Positions 57,740-64,000 of a stretch of DNA of 64,000 nucleotides are shown in pieces. Each line of letters starts with the position of its first letter. The stretch's first letter is position 1. Location: the NCBI RefSeq assembly GCF_013359935.1, contig NZ_JABMCB010000177.1:202075-266074 (forward strand), written 5' to 3'. The DNA comes from Paenibacillus xylanilyticus (lineage in GTDB: Bacteria > Bacillota > Bacilli > Paenibacillales > Paenibacillaceae). The translations under genes and the position numbers were made by a program. The notes beneath the pieces are model-generated. The model was not told where the DNA came from. It searched no databases and worked only from the letters and a program-made list of their open reading frames with translations.

Positions 57740-58033
57740 TTGAAGCGTATATCTTCCGAGAAAAATACAATAAGCAAATATTCCAACACCCCCATTCGCA
57801 AGAAACGAACCTCACCAGGGCCAAAACGGAGAATGGGTCATGCATATGTTCGAGGTCTGGCTGTGCCCGATAAAACAAGTAATCAGTCTTCTGTTGCCGA
57901 CGCACAGCGTGAACTTGATAAGCTAGCTCTAATTGCCGCGATTCTAGCGCTGATCGCCGCTGTCATTGGTCTGTACATCGCCTGGAAGACACTAATCATA
58001 CCTGGTGATAACAGTACGGTTGTCGCCGTCTAA
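57740..58033 (+). CDS. Small single-pass membrane protein (TTG start)
   Basis: A 97-residue protein with a strongly basic N-terminal half (MKRISSEKNTISKYSNTPIR, then KKRTSPGPKRRMGHAY) and one C-terminal membrane segment, LALIAAILALIAAVIGLYIAW. The TTG start has AAGGAGG 7 bases upstream. I do not recognise the family; the basic arm could contact nucleic acid or the membrane surface. A weak terminator follows. Confidence 0.7.
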   Translation: MKRISSEKNTISKYSNTPIRKKRTSPGPKRRMGHAYVRGLAVPDKTSNQSSVADAQRELDKLALIAAILALIAAVIGLYIAWKTLIIPGDNSTVVAV

Positions 58034-58051
58034 CCTGTTCTGACTCTGTAT

Positions 58052-58080
58052 ACCGTTTCCGGGAAACAGGGTTTTTCTTT
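58052..58080 (+). terminator. Terminator after the 97-residue membrane protein gene
   Basis: GTTTCC-GG-GAAAC short stem followed by GGGTTTTTCTTTT. Confidence 0.65.
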
Positions 58081-58089
58081 TCCAACAAA

Positions 58090-58139
58090 CAAAAAAAACC
58101 GTTCCCCTGAAACGCCGACAGCTGCCGGCGTTTCTTTGG
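58090..58139 (-). terminator. Terminator after the yjcZ-like gene
   Basis: On the minus strand GAAACGCCG/CGGCGTTTC stem, then a spacer and TTTTTTTT. About 65 bases past the stop at 58206. Confidence 0.75.
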
Positions 58140-58205
58140 AAAGGCTAATCCCTCATCCGGTGCGCTTCAGATGAAGCCGTCCCCATCCGGGAATGGCTGA
58201 CCGAA

Positions 58206-58337
58206 TTACAGAATGAAGGTACGGGAGATAATAACCAGCAGAATGAACAATACCAGAATTGCGCCTGTAGATGTCCATGCTCCGCCGCCGAAGCCTCCGT
58301 ATCCATACCCGTAACCTGTGCCTTTGATTTCGCTCAT
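58206..58337 (-). CDS. YjcZ family sporulation-type peptide
   Basis: A 43-residue peptide: MSEIKGTGYGYGYGGFGGGA, then a threonine-rich turn and one hydrophobic segment AILVLFILLVIISRTFIL. The Gly/Tyr-rich head plus a single membrane helix ending near the C-terminus is the YjcZ pattern, a group of small proteins found in spore-formers and linked to sporulation. GAGGGGAG precedes the ATG by about 9 bases. Its terminator is at 58090-58139. Confidence 0.85.
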   Translation of the reverse strand: MSEIKGTGYGYGYGGFGGGAWTSTGAILVLFILLVIISRTFIL

Positions 58338-58452
58338 GAGTGACACTCCCCTCTTAAGAAAGTACACTATAGACTATGCCTCAGGCCACAACTTGATTGG
58401 GCAGAACGGAAAGTTTTCCGCGAATGCCGCTGGTTAAATCCAATCTCTTGGA

Positions 58453-59040
58453 TTACTTTTGTTCATTAAGCTGAGTCCATTTCTGAGTTAACTGTGCGGG
58501 AACGTAAGCCGACATCTTCGCAAGCAGCTCGGCCGGTTCGGATTCAAGACTCCATAGGCTGAGATGCGAGGTATTCGAAAACCCTTCATGTACACTATGC
58601 TCCACCAGTTTCATCAATGGCTCATAGTATCCGTTTACGTTCAATAAACCGACCGGTTTGCGGTGAATGCCGATCTGAGCCCAGCACAGCACTTCGAACA
58701 ACTCTTCAAAGGTACCCATGCCACCAGGAAGGGCTATGAATCCGTCCGAAAGCTCAGCCATCGTTGCCTTCCGCTCGTGCATGGTTCCCACTTCGATCAG
58801 TTGTGTAAGGCCTCCATGTACAATTTCCCCACGGAACAGTCCTGTCGGCATAACGCCAATGACTTCTCCACCATTCTCCAGAGCAGCATCGGCAACCGCA
58901 CCCATTAATCCCATACATGAACCGCCATATACAAGTGAAAATCCGTTATCCGCAATCTGTTTGCCCAAGTTGGCTGCCTGTTGTGTATAGTCCGGGTGAT
59001 TCCCGGGGTTGGAACCTGCAAAAACACATATACGTTTCAA
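58453..59040 (-). CDS. LOG family protein (TIGR00730, nucleoside 5'-monophosphate phosphoribohydrolase type)
   Basis: A 195-residue Rossmann-like cytosolic protein. It begins [20 protein letters not shown], contains [21 protein letters not shown] and the catalytic motif [20 protein letters not shown], the PGGxGTxxE signature of LOG proteins. The same family in plants and bacteria splits cytokinin ribotides or other nucleotides; the substrate here is unproven. The ATG is preceded by AAGGAGTGAAGCC. It is monocistronic; no clear terminator was found downstream. Confidence 0.94.
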   Translation of the reverse strand: MKRICVFAGSNPGNHPDYTQQAANLGKQIADNGFSLVYGGSCMGLMGAVADAALENGGEVIGVMPTGLFRGEIVHGGLTQLIEVGTMHERKATMAELSDGFIALPGGMGTFEELFEVLCWAQIGIHRKPVGLLNVNGYYEPLMKLVEHSVHEGFSNTSHLSLWSLESEPAELLAKMSAYVPAQLTQKWTQLNEQK

Positions 59041-59124
59041 GGGGCTTCACTCCTTCTCGTTGTCTATCTCATTAGTATATAACAAAAATGTCATTGCTAT
59101 GTTACCCTTCACGGCCTCTGGGGA

Positions 59125-59159
59125 CAAAAAAACCCGACCGTTTGCAGCCGGCCGGGCTC
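59125..59159 (-). terminator. Terminator after the ung operon
   Basis: On the minus strand AGCCCGGCC pairs with GGTCGGGTT, with GGCTGC in the loop, followed by TTTTTTT. It is 105 bases past the stop at 59265. Confidence 0.82.
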
Positions 59160-59264
59160 CCATGTTATTACACATCATTTAGAAGGGGTTGTTACATTTA
59201 ATATAAAGCCCGAAGATTAAATCCATATGATCTTTACATGAAATGAATATTAAATATCGGCGTA

Positions 59265-59693
59265 TTAGCGTATGCCTCTTCTGGAACGCACAACAAACAG
59301 ATGCTTATCCTTGCGTAGCATCCGGCCATCTGCAAGCTCGACATGATCTTCATCATGACGAAGAATTGTCGTAGATAACGCTATAATCTTGCCCCGGCGC
59401 CATATCATCACCTGTGATTTAAAATAGATCGCATTGTCAAACTGAATTGCCTTTTTTATTACATATCCGACCTTATGCACCTCAGAACGTGCTTTCTTTA
59501 AGGGAAGGCTCTCTTCGGGCAGAGGTCTGATCATTGCGATATTGTCGAACGATACCTTAATCCGCTTCGGTCCAATTCGTACGCAATCCGCTTCCTCATC
59601 CCACTCTACCAGCGTCCCCTTCAGCGGCTCCCGTATGCCGGTTGCCCGATATACTGCCACTTTTCGTCCTACCCAATGTCGCAATGTCCTCAC
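59265..59693 (-). CDS. Unrecognised basic protein downstream of ung
   Basis: A 142-residue, strongly basic cytosolic protein. The first 60 residues look like a small beta-barrel (VGRKVAVYRATGIREPLKGT then LVEWDEEADCVRIGPKRIKV), comparable to Sm-like or SH3-like folds; the second half has repeated strand pairs, AIYFKSQVMIWRRGKIIALS and HVELADGRMLRKDKHLFVV. No catalytic motif is seen. I use the GTG at 59693; a TTG three codons later is an alternative. It starts 9 bases after the ung stop, so the two are co-transcribed. Confidence 0.72.
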   Translation of the reverse strand: MRTLRHWVGRKVAVYRATGIREPLKGTLVEWDEEADCVRIGPKRIKVSFDNIAMIRPLPEESLPLKKARSEVHKVGYVIKKAIQFDNAIYFKSQVMIWRRGKIIALSTTILRHDEDHVELADGRMLRKDKHLFVVRSRRGIR

Positions 59694-59702
59694 CCCACTT
59701 AT

Positions 59703-60371
59703 CTAGTTTTCCGGTATGGTCCAATCAATCGGTTGAATACCTTTGGAGGTCAGGAAGTCATTGGCTTTGGAGAACGGACGACTGCCGAGAAATCCACGAT
59801 GGGCCGCAAGTGGACTGGGATGTGTTGATTCCAGTACCAGATGTTTGTCCCGGTTAATAAAAGCGCCTTTCTTCTGTGCGTGACTGCCCCACAGCATAAA
59901 TACCATCGGTTCCGAGCGTTCGTTCAATGCACGGATGACCGCATCGGTAAATGTCTGCCAGCCCAGCCCCTGATGAGAGTTCGGCTGTCCCTCGCGGACC
60001 GTAAGCACATTATTGAGCAGCAGTACCCCCTGTTCCGCCCAATGCACCAGATATCCGTGTTTGGGAATCGGCAGCCCAAGGTCCGCATGGAGTTCCTTAT
60101 ATATATTTAGCAGTGAAGGCGGAATACGTACACCGGGCATGACCGAAAAACTGAGTCCGTGGGCCTGACCAACGCCATGATAAGGATCCTGACCCAGAAT
60201 AACGGCTTTGACCTGATGATAAGGGGTCAGCTTTAATGCGGAGAACAGGTTTTCTTTGGACGGATAGACCGTTTGTGTTTTATATTCCCCTGCCAGTGCA
60301 TAACGTATATGGTTAAAATACTCCGCTTCAATCTCTTCTTTAAGAACGGTGTCCCAATCGTTTCCAAACAT
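59703..60371 (-). CDS. ung: Uracil-DNA glycosylase (family 1)
   Basis: A 222-residue DNA repair enzyme that removes uracil arising from cytosine deamination. The catalytic motif AVILGQDPYHGVGQAHGLSF is near residue 60 with the active aspartate, GVLLLNNVLTVREGQPNSH near 118, and the DNA-intercalating HPSPLAAHRGFLGSRPF near 185. The start at ATG 60371 (MFGNDWDTVLKEE) has AAAGGAG 9 bases upstream; an open frame of 53 more codons upstream lacks conserved sequence. The unknown gene at 59265 follows in the same operon. Confidence 0.96.
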   Translation of the reverse strand: MFGNDWDTVLKEEIEAEYFNHIRYALAGEYKTQTVYPSKENLFSALKLTPYHQVKAVILGQDPYHGVGQAHGLSFSVMPGVRIPPSLLNIYKELHADLGLPIPKHGYLVHWAEQGVLLLNNVLTVREGQPNSHQGLGWQTFTDAVIRALNERSEPMVFMLWGSHAQKKGAFINRDKHLVLESTHPSPLAAHRGFLGSRPFSKANDFLTSKGIQPIDWTIPEN

Positions 60372-60677
60372 ATGTATGTGCTCCTTTCCCAGATGAATTA
60401 TACCCGTGCAGCCGGAAATCATAGGCTGCCCCTGAGCGAGCCTTGTCTTAACAGCTCGTAGACTATCCATCATTTTAACATACCTCCGGGCGGCAGGCCA
60501 GAAATGTGCTTCAGGCGTACGTTCCTCCACGCAATTGACGATTTACACTCTGTTTACTCTATAAGCAAATTTCATGTGCAATAAACAAAAAAACGAGCTC
60601 CCAGGTGGCCAAGCAACCAGGAACCCGCTTTTTATGATTACCTTCGTCTTACGAAAATACTTGCGCAACTACTGCGA
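60372..60677. other. Intergenic region between the M16C peptidase gene and ung
   Basis: About 300 bases. It holds the peptidase terminator (60586-60634) and presumably the ung promoter, which I cannot pick out. The open frame running into ung from upstream looks non-coding. Confidence 0.5.
60586..60634 (-). terminator. Terminator after the M16C peptidase gene
   Basis: On the minus strand a GC-rich, imperfect GGTTCCTGG/CCTGGGAGC stem followed by a T-run (TCGTTTTTTT). Confidence 0.7.
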
Positions 60678-63599
60678 TTAATACTTGATCAGATCCAATG
60701 TCTCGTCGAACAAAGAGCTCTGCTCCTCTATTTTACCTTCATTGCCGACAACACAGCGATTCCCTTGTTCAAGGATAGCAGATACCAAGGCAGCCGAATC
60801 AATGATATCCGCTTCTGTTGTGCGCAGTACTTCATCACGCTCTTGTTGAAGGTCCGCTTCGGTAACGTTGGACAAGTAGCATTCAAGCGAGAAAGTTCCT
60901 TCCGAATAAGGTGTTCTCGGGGTATCCAGATCCTGAATGGCACCAATAATATACCGCGTCATTTCACGAGCATCCGCTTTGAAATTTTTCAAATATTGCG
61001 GTATGTCTTCATACACTTTGTAGGTTTTCTCAAGGTTGGGATCCCTGTATGAAGCCAGATAGCTGTCACCATTCCGTCTGAAACCGCTCATGCACCCGTA
61101 CGCTCCACCCTTAGCACGGATATTGGTCCACAGATAATCAAGCGATAAAATTCCCTGAAGAACACGCAGTGAGCCTGTATACCTGAATCCCTTCGTAATG
61201 AAGTTGCCTGTCTGAACCACGTATTGCACTTCCGACGGTGACTTGAAGCCCTCGTTATGATGAACCGCCGTGAACACAGCCTGCTCTTTAGACACCTCAT
61301 GTGTGAACAGCTTCGATTTCAGGTCAGACACCTGCTCCTCCAATCCTTCATATCCTTTCTCATCCGCGGTATAGCTGACGAGCAGGTTCTCATGTCTAAA
61401 GATGATGCCTGTCAATTCCTGAAGACGGGTGGCAAGTTCTTCTTTTCTATCCTCATAATTTGCCTGAAGCTCTTCGAGCCATTGATAAAAGGCGATTCCG
61501 CTAACCGCTTCCCGGAAGGCAGCCACAGCTGAATGTTTGGCAGATGATCTGCCCATTGCTGCAGAATGTCCGCTATTAATCAGACTGCGCTGCAATTGCC
61601 CCTTCAATTGGGAAATGATCTCATACAAGCGCTTTGAATCATCGAAACGGGAGGTCAGAATGATCTCCTTGATCATGTCAAAGGCAAAACCGAGTTTGCT
61701 GTATAAAACCTTGGCCCCAAATTCAAAGTTGGCCCGGTAGGCGTTATACTGTTTCGCATCGGCACTCGCACCTACACTTGCACTGATCCCGCCCGAATGA
61801 ATATGAATTTCATTGGATAGCTCGTTGAAGGTAAAGTTGGCCGTATCCACATAACCGAGCACGCTTTTCAAAAGACCGGCATAAGGCAGCAGATGCTGCG
61901 GAATCTCCTTGATATCAAATAACAGCTTCAGATAACCTATCCCGTTGGTGTAAAGATTGTGATGCAGAATGGTTGTACCTTCTACCGTTCTCAGGGTTTG
62001 GTACAAGGTAGATGCTTTGGGCTCTATATCTTCAATCGACAAGGTCGGAATAACCTGCTGCTGCTCTTTGGTCGAAGGCTCGTTCTGATAATCCGCGAGT
62101 TCTTTCGTTTTTTGCACCAGCTGCGCGATTTCTGCCTCACTCAAACTTGCCTGATAGGATTCCAATCGGGTACGCAGCGCCTCTTCCTTCCGCTGATTCA
62201 ATCCTTTATCCGGGGTAACCGCGACAAACGAAGTATGTGTATTTTGCAGCAAATACTGCTCGATCAACCGCTCGAAGTATCCTTCATTCATTTTCGTACG
62301 CAACGTCGCAAATACCTCGTTGGCCTCCAAATGGGCAAATGGCGCCTGATCATCATAGAGCCAGCTCTGAAGTGCATAGAAACCATAGATGAGCCCTTTT
62401 GGCATTCTTCCAAAATCGGCTTCACGATGATTGAATTCATAGGAATTAATTCCGGCAAGCAGCGCTTTGGGATCGATTCCTTCCTTCACAACACGCTGTA
62501 GAACTTCGTTCACTGTATCCAAAAATACCTGTTTGCTCTCCAGGTTACTTTTCTTCAAACCGATGGTCAGTACAGGCTGATACAAGCTGTCGTCATACGA
62601 GCCATAGACCTCCTTCGCAATACCCTTATCCAGCAGTGCCTGCTTCAATACAGCTCCTGGTGCGTTCAGGAGTGCATACTGCAGAATTTGAAAGGCGATG
62701 TTCAGTTCCTGATCCACAGTTGTTCCAATCACCGCATTATAAGTCAAAAAGCTGTTATCCACTTCCGACTCGGTACTTCCCGCAGAATAGGTTTTGACCA
62801 CATCAACCCGCTCACTGAAGGCTTGCTGCAACCCAATCTCCGAGTCTGTCACGATCCGGTCATATTGGTTCAAATACGCTTCATCCAGCCATTTCAGCTT
62901 TTCTTCCATATCCATATCCCCATACAGGTAGATATAGCTGTTGGAAGGGTGATAGTATTTCGTGTGGAAATCCAATAATCCCTGGTAGGTCAGATCGGTT
63001 ATCTCATCCGGAATGCCTCCTGATTCGCAGGAATAGGTCGTATCCGGGAAAAGTGAATTCAGTACGGCTCTGCGTACAACACGCTCCGGTGAAGAAAATG
63101 CGCCCTTCATCTCGTTGTATACCACACCGTTATATGTCAATTCATCCTCTGCCGAAGCCAGATTGTAATTCCAGCCTTCTTGCAGGAATATTTTCTCGTT
63201 CTCATAAATGTTGGTATTCAATACCGCATCCAGATAAATATCCATCAAGTTGTGAAAATCATGATCATTGCGGCTGGCGATCGGATAGATCGTTTTGTCC
63301 GGATATGTCATGGCATTCAGGAAGGTATTGAGTGAACCCTTCAACAGTTCAACAAAGGAATCCTTCGCGGGAAACTTTTTGGACCCGCACAGCACGGAAT
63401 GCTCCAAAATATGTGGCACGCCCGTATTATCACTTGGAGGAGTTCTGAAACCGATACTGAATACTTTATTGTCATCCTCGTTGGATAAAACGACGATTCT
63501 GGCGCCTGACTTTTTATGTTCAAGCAGATAACCATCCGATTTCAGTTCTTCCATCCTGCGTTCCTGTAAAACCTGGTAAGGCTGAAGCTGTTTCAACAT
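60678..63599 (-). CDS. M16C family zinc metallopeptidase (presequence protease-like)
   Basis: A 973-residue insulinase-family peptidase. The inverted zinc motif HILEHSVLCGSKKFPAKDSF (HxxEH) lies near residue 60, with the third ligand glutamate in EKIFLQEGW about 75 residues further on; YNGVVYNEMKGAFSSPERV follows. The protein then has an M16C-associated middle region and a second, inactive M16 repeat ending with EVLRTTEADIIDSAALV. Relatives (PreP, falcilysin, CymC) degrade unfolded peptides in a closed chamber. I choose ATG 63599, which has GGAGG 8 bases upstream, over in-frame codons further back. Confidence 0.94.
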   Translation of the reverse strand: MLKQLQPYQVLQERRMEELKSDGYLLEHKKSGARIVVLSNEDDNKVFSIGFRTPPSDNTGVPHILEHSVLCGSKKFPAKDSFVELLKGSLNTFLNAMTYPDKTIYPIASRNDHDFHNLMDIYLDAVLNTNIYENEKIFLQEGWNYNLASAEDELTYNGVVYNEMKGAFSSPERVVRRAVLNSLFPDTTYSCESGGIPDEITDLTYQGLLDFHTKYYHPSNSYIYLYGDMDMEEKLKWLDEAYLNQYDRIVTDSEIGLQQAFSERVDVVKTYSAGSTESEVDNSFLTYNAVIGTTVDQELNIAFQILQYALLNAPGAVLKQALLDKGIAKEVYGSYDDSLYQPVLTIGLKKSNLESKQVFLDTVNEVLQRVVKEGIDPKALLAGINSYEFNHREADFGRMPKGLIYGFYALQSWLYDDQAPFAHLEANEVFATLRTKMNEGYFERLIEQYLLQNTHTSFVAVTPDKGLNQRKEEALRTRLESYQASLSEAEIAQLVQKTKELADYQNEPSTKEQQQVIPTLSIEDIEPKASTLYQTLRTVEGTTILHHNLYTNGIGYLKLLFDIKEIPQHLLPYAGLLKSVLGYVDTANFTFNELSNEIHIHSGGISASVGASADAKQYNAYRANFEFGAKVLYSKLGFAFDMIKEIILTSRFDDSKRLYEIISQLKGQLQRSLINSGHSAAMGRSSAKHSAVAAFREAVSGIAFYQWLEELQANYEDRKEELATRLQELTGIIFRHENLLVSYTADEKGYEGLEEQVSDLKSKLFTHEVSKEQAVFTAVHHNEGFKSPSEVQYVVQTGNFITKGFRYTGSLRVLQGILSLDYLWTNIRAKGGAYGCMSGFRRNGDSYLASYRDPNLEKTYKVYEDIPQYLKNFKADAREMTRYIIGAIQDLDTPRTPYSEGTFSLECYLSNVTEADLQQERDEVLRTTEADIIDSAALVSAILEQGNRCVVGNEGKIEEQSSLFDETLDLIKY

Positions 63600-63802
63600 G
63601 TGCTGATCCTCCATCAAAAGAAATTTATTTTGCTTCCTTGAGTTCCGCAAGATAAAGGTAATTTATGCCTATGGATAGTATACACCATCGATTCATGTCT
63701 TCATAACTTACAGTCTGAGGCATATAAGCGTCTTCTGATATGTATTATGTACAGTTTGGGTTTATGAACCCGAAAAGCTTCAATTTCATTATATATTGGC
63801 AT

Positions 63803-63852
63803 AAAAAAAGATCGCATAGACAGCTTGTTTAACAAGCGTCATGCGATCTTCT
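63803..63852 (-). terminator. Terminator next to the tRNA-Leu fragment
   Basis: AAGATCGCAT/ATGCGATCTT with an inner GCTTGTTTAACAAGC, and T-runs on both sides (longer on the minus strand). Confidence 0.88.
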
Positions 63853-63861
63853 TTAAATAGA

Positions 63862-63915
63862 TGCCGAGGACCGGGATCGAACCGGTACGGTAGTCACCTA
63901 CCGCAGGATTTTAAG
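63862..63915 (-). pseudogene. 3' fragment of tRNA-Leu (UAA), 5' half missing
   Basis: On the minus strand, CTTAAAATCC (anticodon loop with TAA, and the 3' side of the anticodon stem), a class II variable arm TGCGGTAGGTGACTACCGTA, the T-arm CCGGTTCGATCCCGG and the 3' acceptor strand TCCTCGGCA are intact. The matching 5' acceptor strand, D-arm and 5' anticodon stem are not found in the following 85 bases, which read unrelated AT-rich DNA. The break is at the anticodon loop. This fits an attachment site where an element entered a tRNA gene and displaced its 5' half. Confidence 0.8.
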
Positions 63916-63990
63916 ACACATGCTTTGAGTGATATAGAATGGAACGTAAGGATAAAATGCAGTCATATCAAGGATTCAAGACACTTGCTT
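63906..63990. repeat. Direct repeats AAGACACnTGCTT beside the tRNA fragment
   Basis: GGATTTTAAGACACATGCTT (63906-63925) and GGATTCAAGACACTTGCTT (63972-63990) are two direct copies about 66 bases apart. They share AAGACACnTGCTT, and the first overlaps the end of the tRNA fragment. Short direct repeats near an attachment core are typical arm sites for tyrosine integrases; that is an inference here. Confidence 0.55.
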
Positions 63991-64000
63991 ATTGGACTGA

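Noticed and set aside
60372..60530. N-terminal extension of uracil-DNA glycosylase
   Set aside because: The frame is open for 53 codons upstream, but the composition is not protein-like for this family and a good ribosome site fixes the start at 60371.
63862..64000. A group I intron interrupting tRNA-Leu(UAA)
   Set aside because: The UAA tRNA-Leu anticodon loop is a known intron site, but the base before the 3' exon is T within CTT rather than the terminal G of a group I intron, and no P-helix pattern is seen in the visible flank. Truncation by integration explains it more simply, though only 85 bases are available.
1..64000. CRISPR array, prophage, rRNA operon or insertion-sequence transposase
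   Set aside because: I looked for evenly spaced direct repeats, phage structural genes, rRNA-like sequence and DDE transposase frames, and found none.

Overview
The window looks like chromosome of a low-to-mid GC, spore-forming Firmicute of the Paenibacillus group. The case rests on the gene set rather than on any database search: YlbF/YlbG, YlaN, CcpA, the bacilliredoxin YtxJ/BrxC, AcuA beside AcsA, a SpeA-type arginine decarboxylase, YdhK/DUF1541, a YjcZ-type peptide, a manganese catalase, strong AGGAGG-type ribosome sites (often before GTG or TTG starts) and stem-plus-T terminators after most transcription units. Most of it is ordinary core genome. Accessory character rises between about 45 and 58 kb, and the right edge carries what looks like an integration scar.

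Layout. 1-3.3 kb: an oligosaccharide ABC importer (lipoprotein, cut by the window edge, plus two permeases). 3.6-8.1 kb: YlbG/YlbF, then an XPB-type helicase operon. 8.3-16.3 kb: M20 amidohydrolase, YugN-like protein, FtsW/RodA protein, Asp23 protein, Ca2+/H+ exchanger, YlaN, an HPr-like protein lacking the phosphorylation site, M29 aminopeptidase and a lipoprotein. 16.3-22.7 kb: GAF-GGDEF protein, rpsD with a long leader, a class A penicillin-binding protein. 22.8-29.3 kb: a carbon-control block (acsA divergent from acuA with a candidate cre between them, mtnN, ccpA, brxC-like, DJ-1/PfpI). 29.4-33 kb: a PTS operon encoding IICBA and enzyme I. 33-43 kb: CoA-binding protein, aroA, rhodanese, aroK, gndA, YktB, MFS transporter, speA, DUF1292. 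43-50 kb: small stress and envelope genes, including a TetR-SDR operon, a DUF1541 lipoprotein, ohr and an AT-rich acyltransferase, then tRNA-Val(GAC). 50-58 kb: small unknown genes, Mn-catalase, a siderophore permease pair behind a Fur box, UgpQ and YjcZ. 58-63.6 kb: LOG protein, uracil-DNA glycosylase and a large M16C peptidase.

Regulation can be read directly at several promoters. Palindromes sit exactly on the -35/-10 region of ohr (OhrR-like box), the DUF1541 lipoprotein gene (CsoR/CstR-like box), the tetR-SDR operon (14-bp arms) and the FecCD permeases (Fur box). cre-like sites lie between acsA and acuA and upstream of the sugar importer, matching the presence of ccpA.

The least explained signals are three. 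First, a dispersed, imperfectly palindromic repeat of about 105-116 bp is present three times between 50.5 and 54.4 kb. Second, a 54-nt 3' fragment of tRNA-Leu(UAA) at the right edge is followed by two copies of AAGACACnTGCTT, which resembles the attachment junction of an integrated element lying beyond the window. Third, an HPr-like protein lacks both the first strand and the active-site histidine. No CRISPR array, rRNA, insertion-sequence transposase or phage structural gene was seen.
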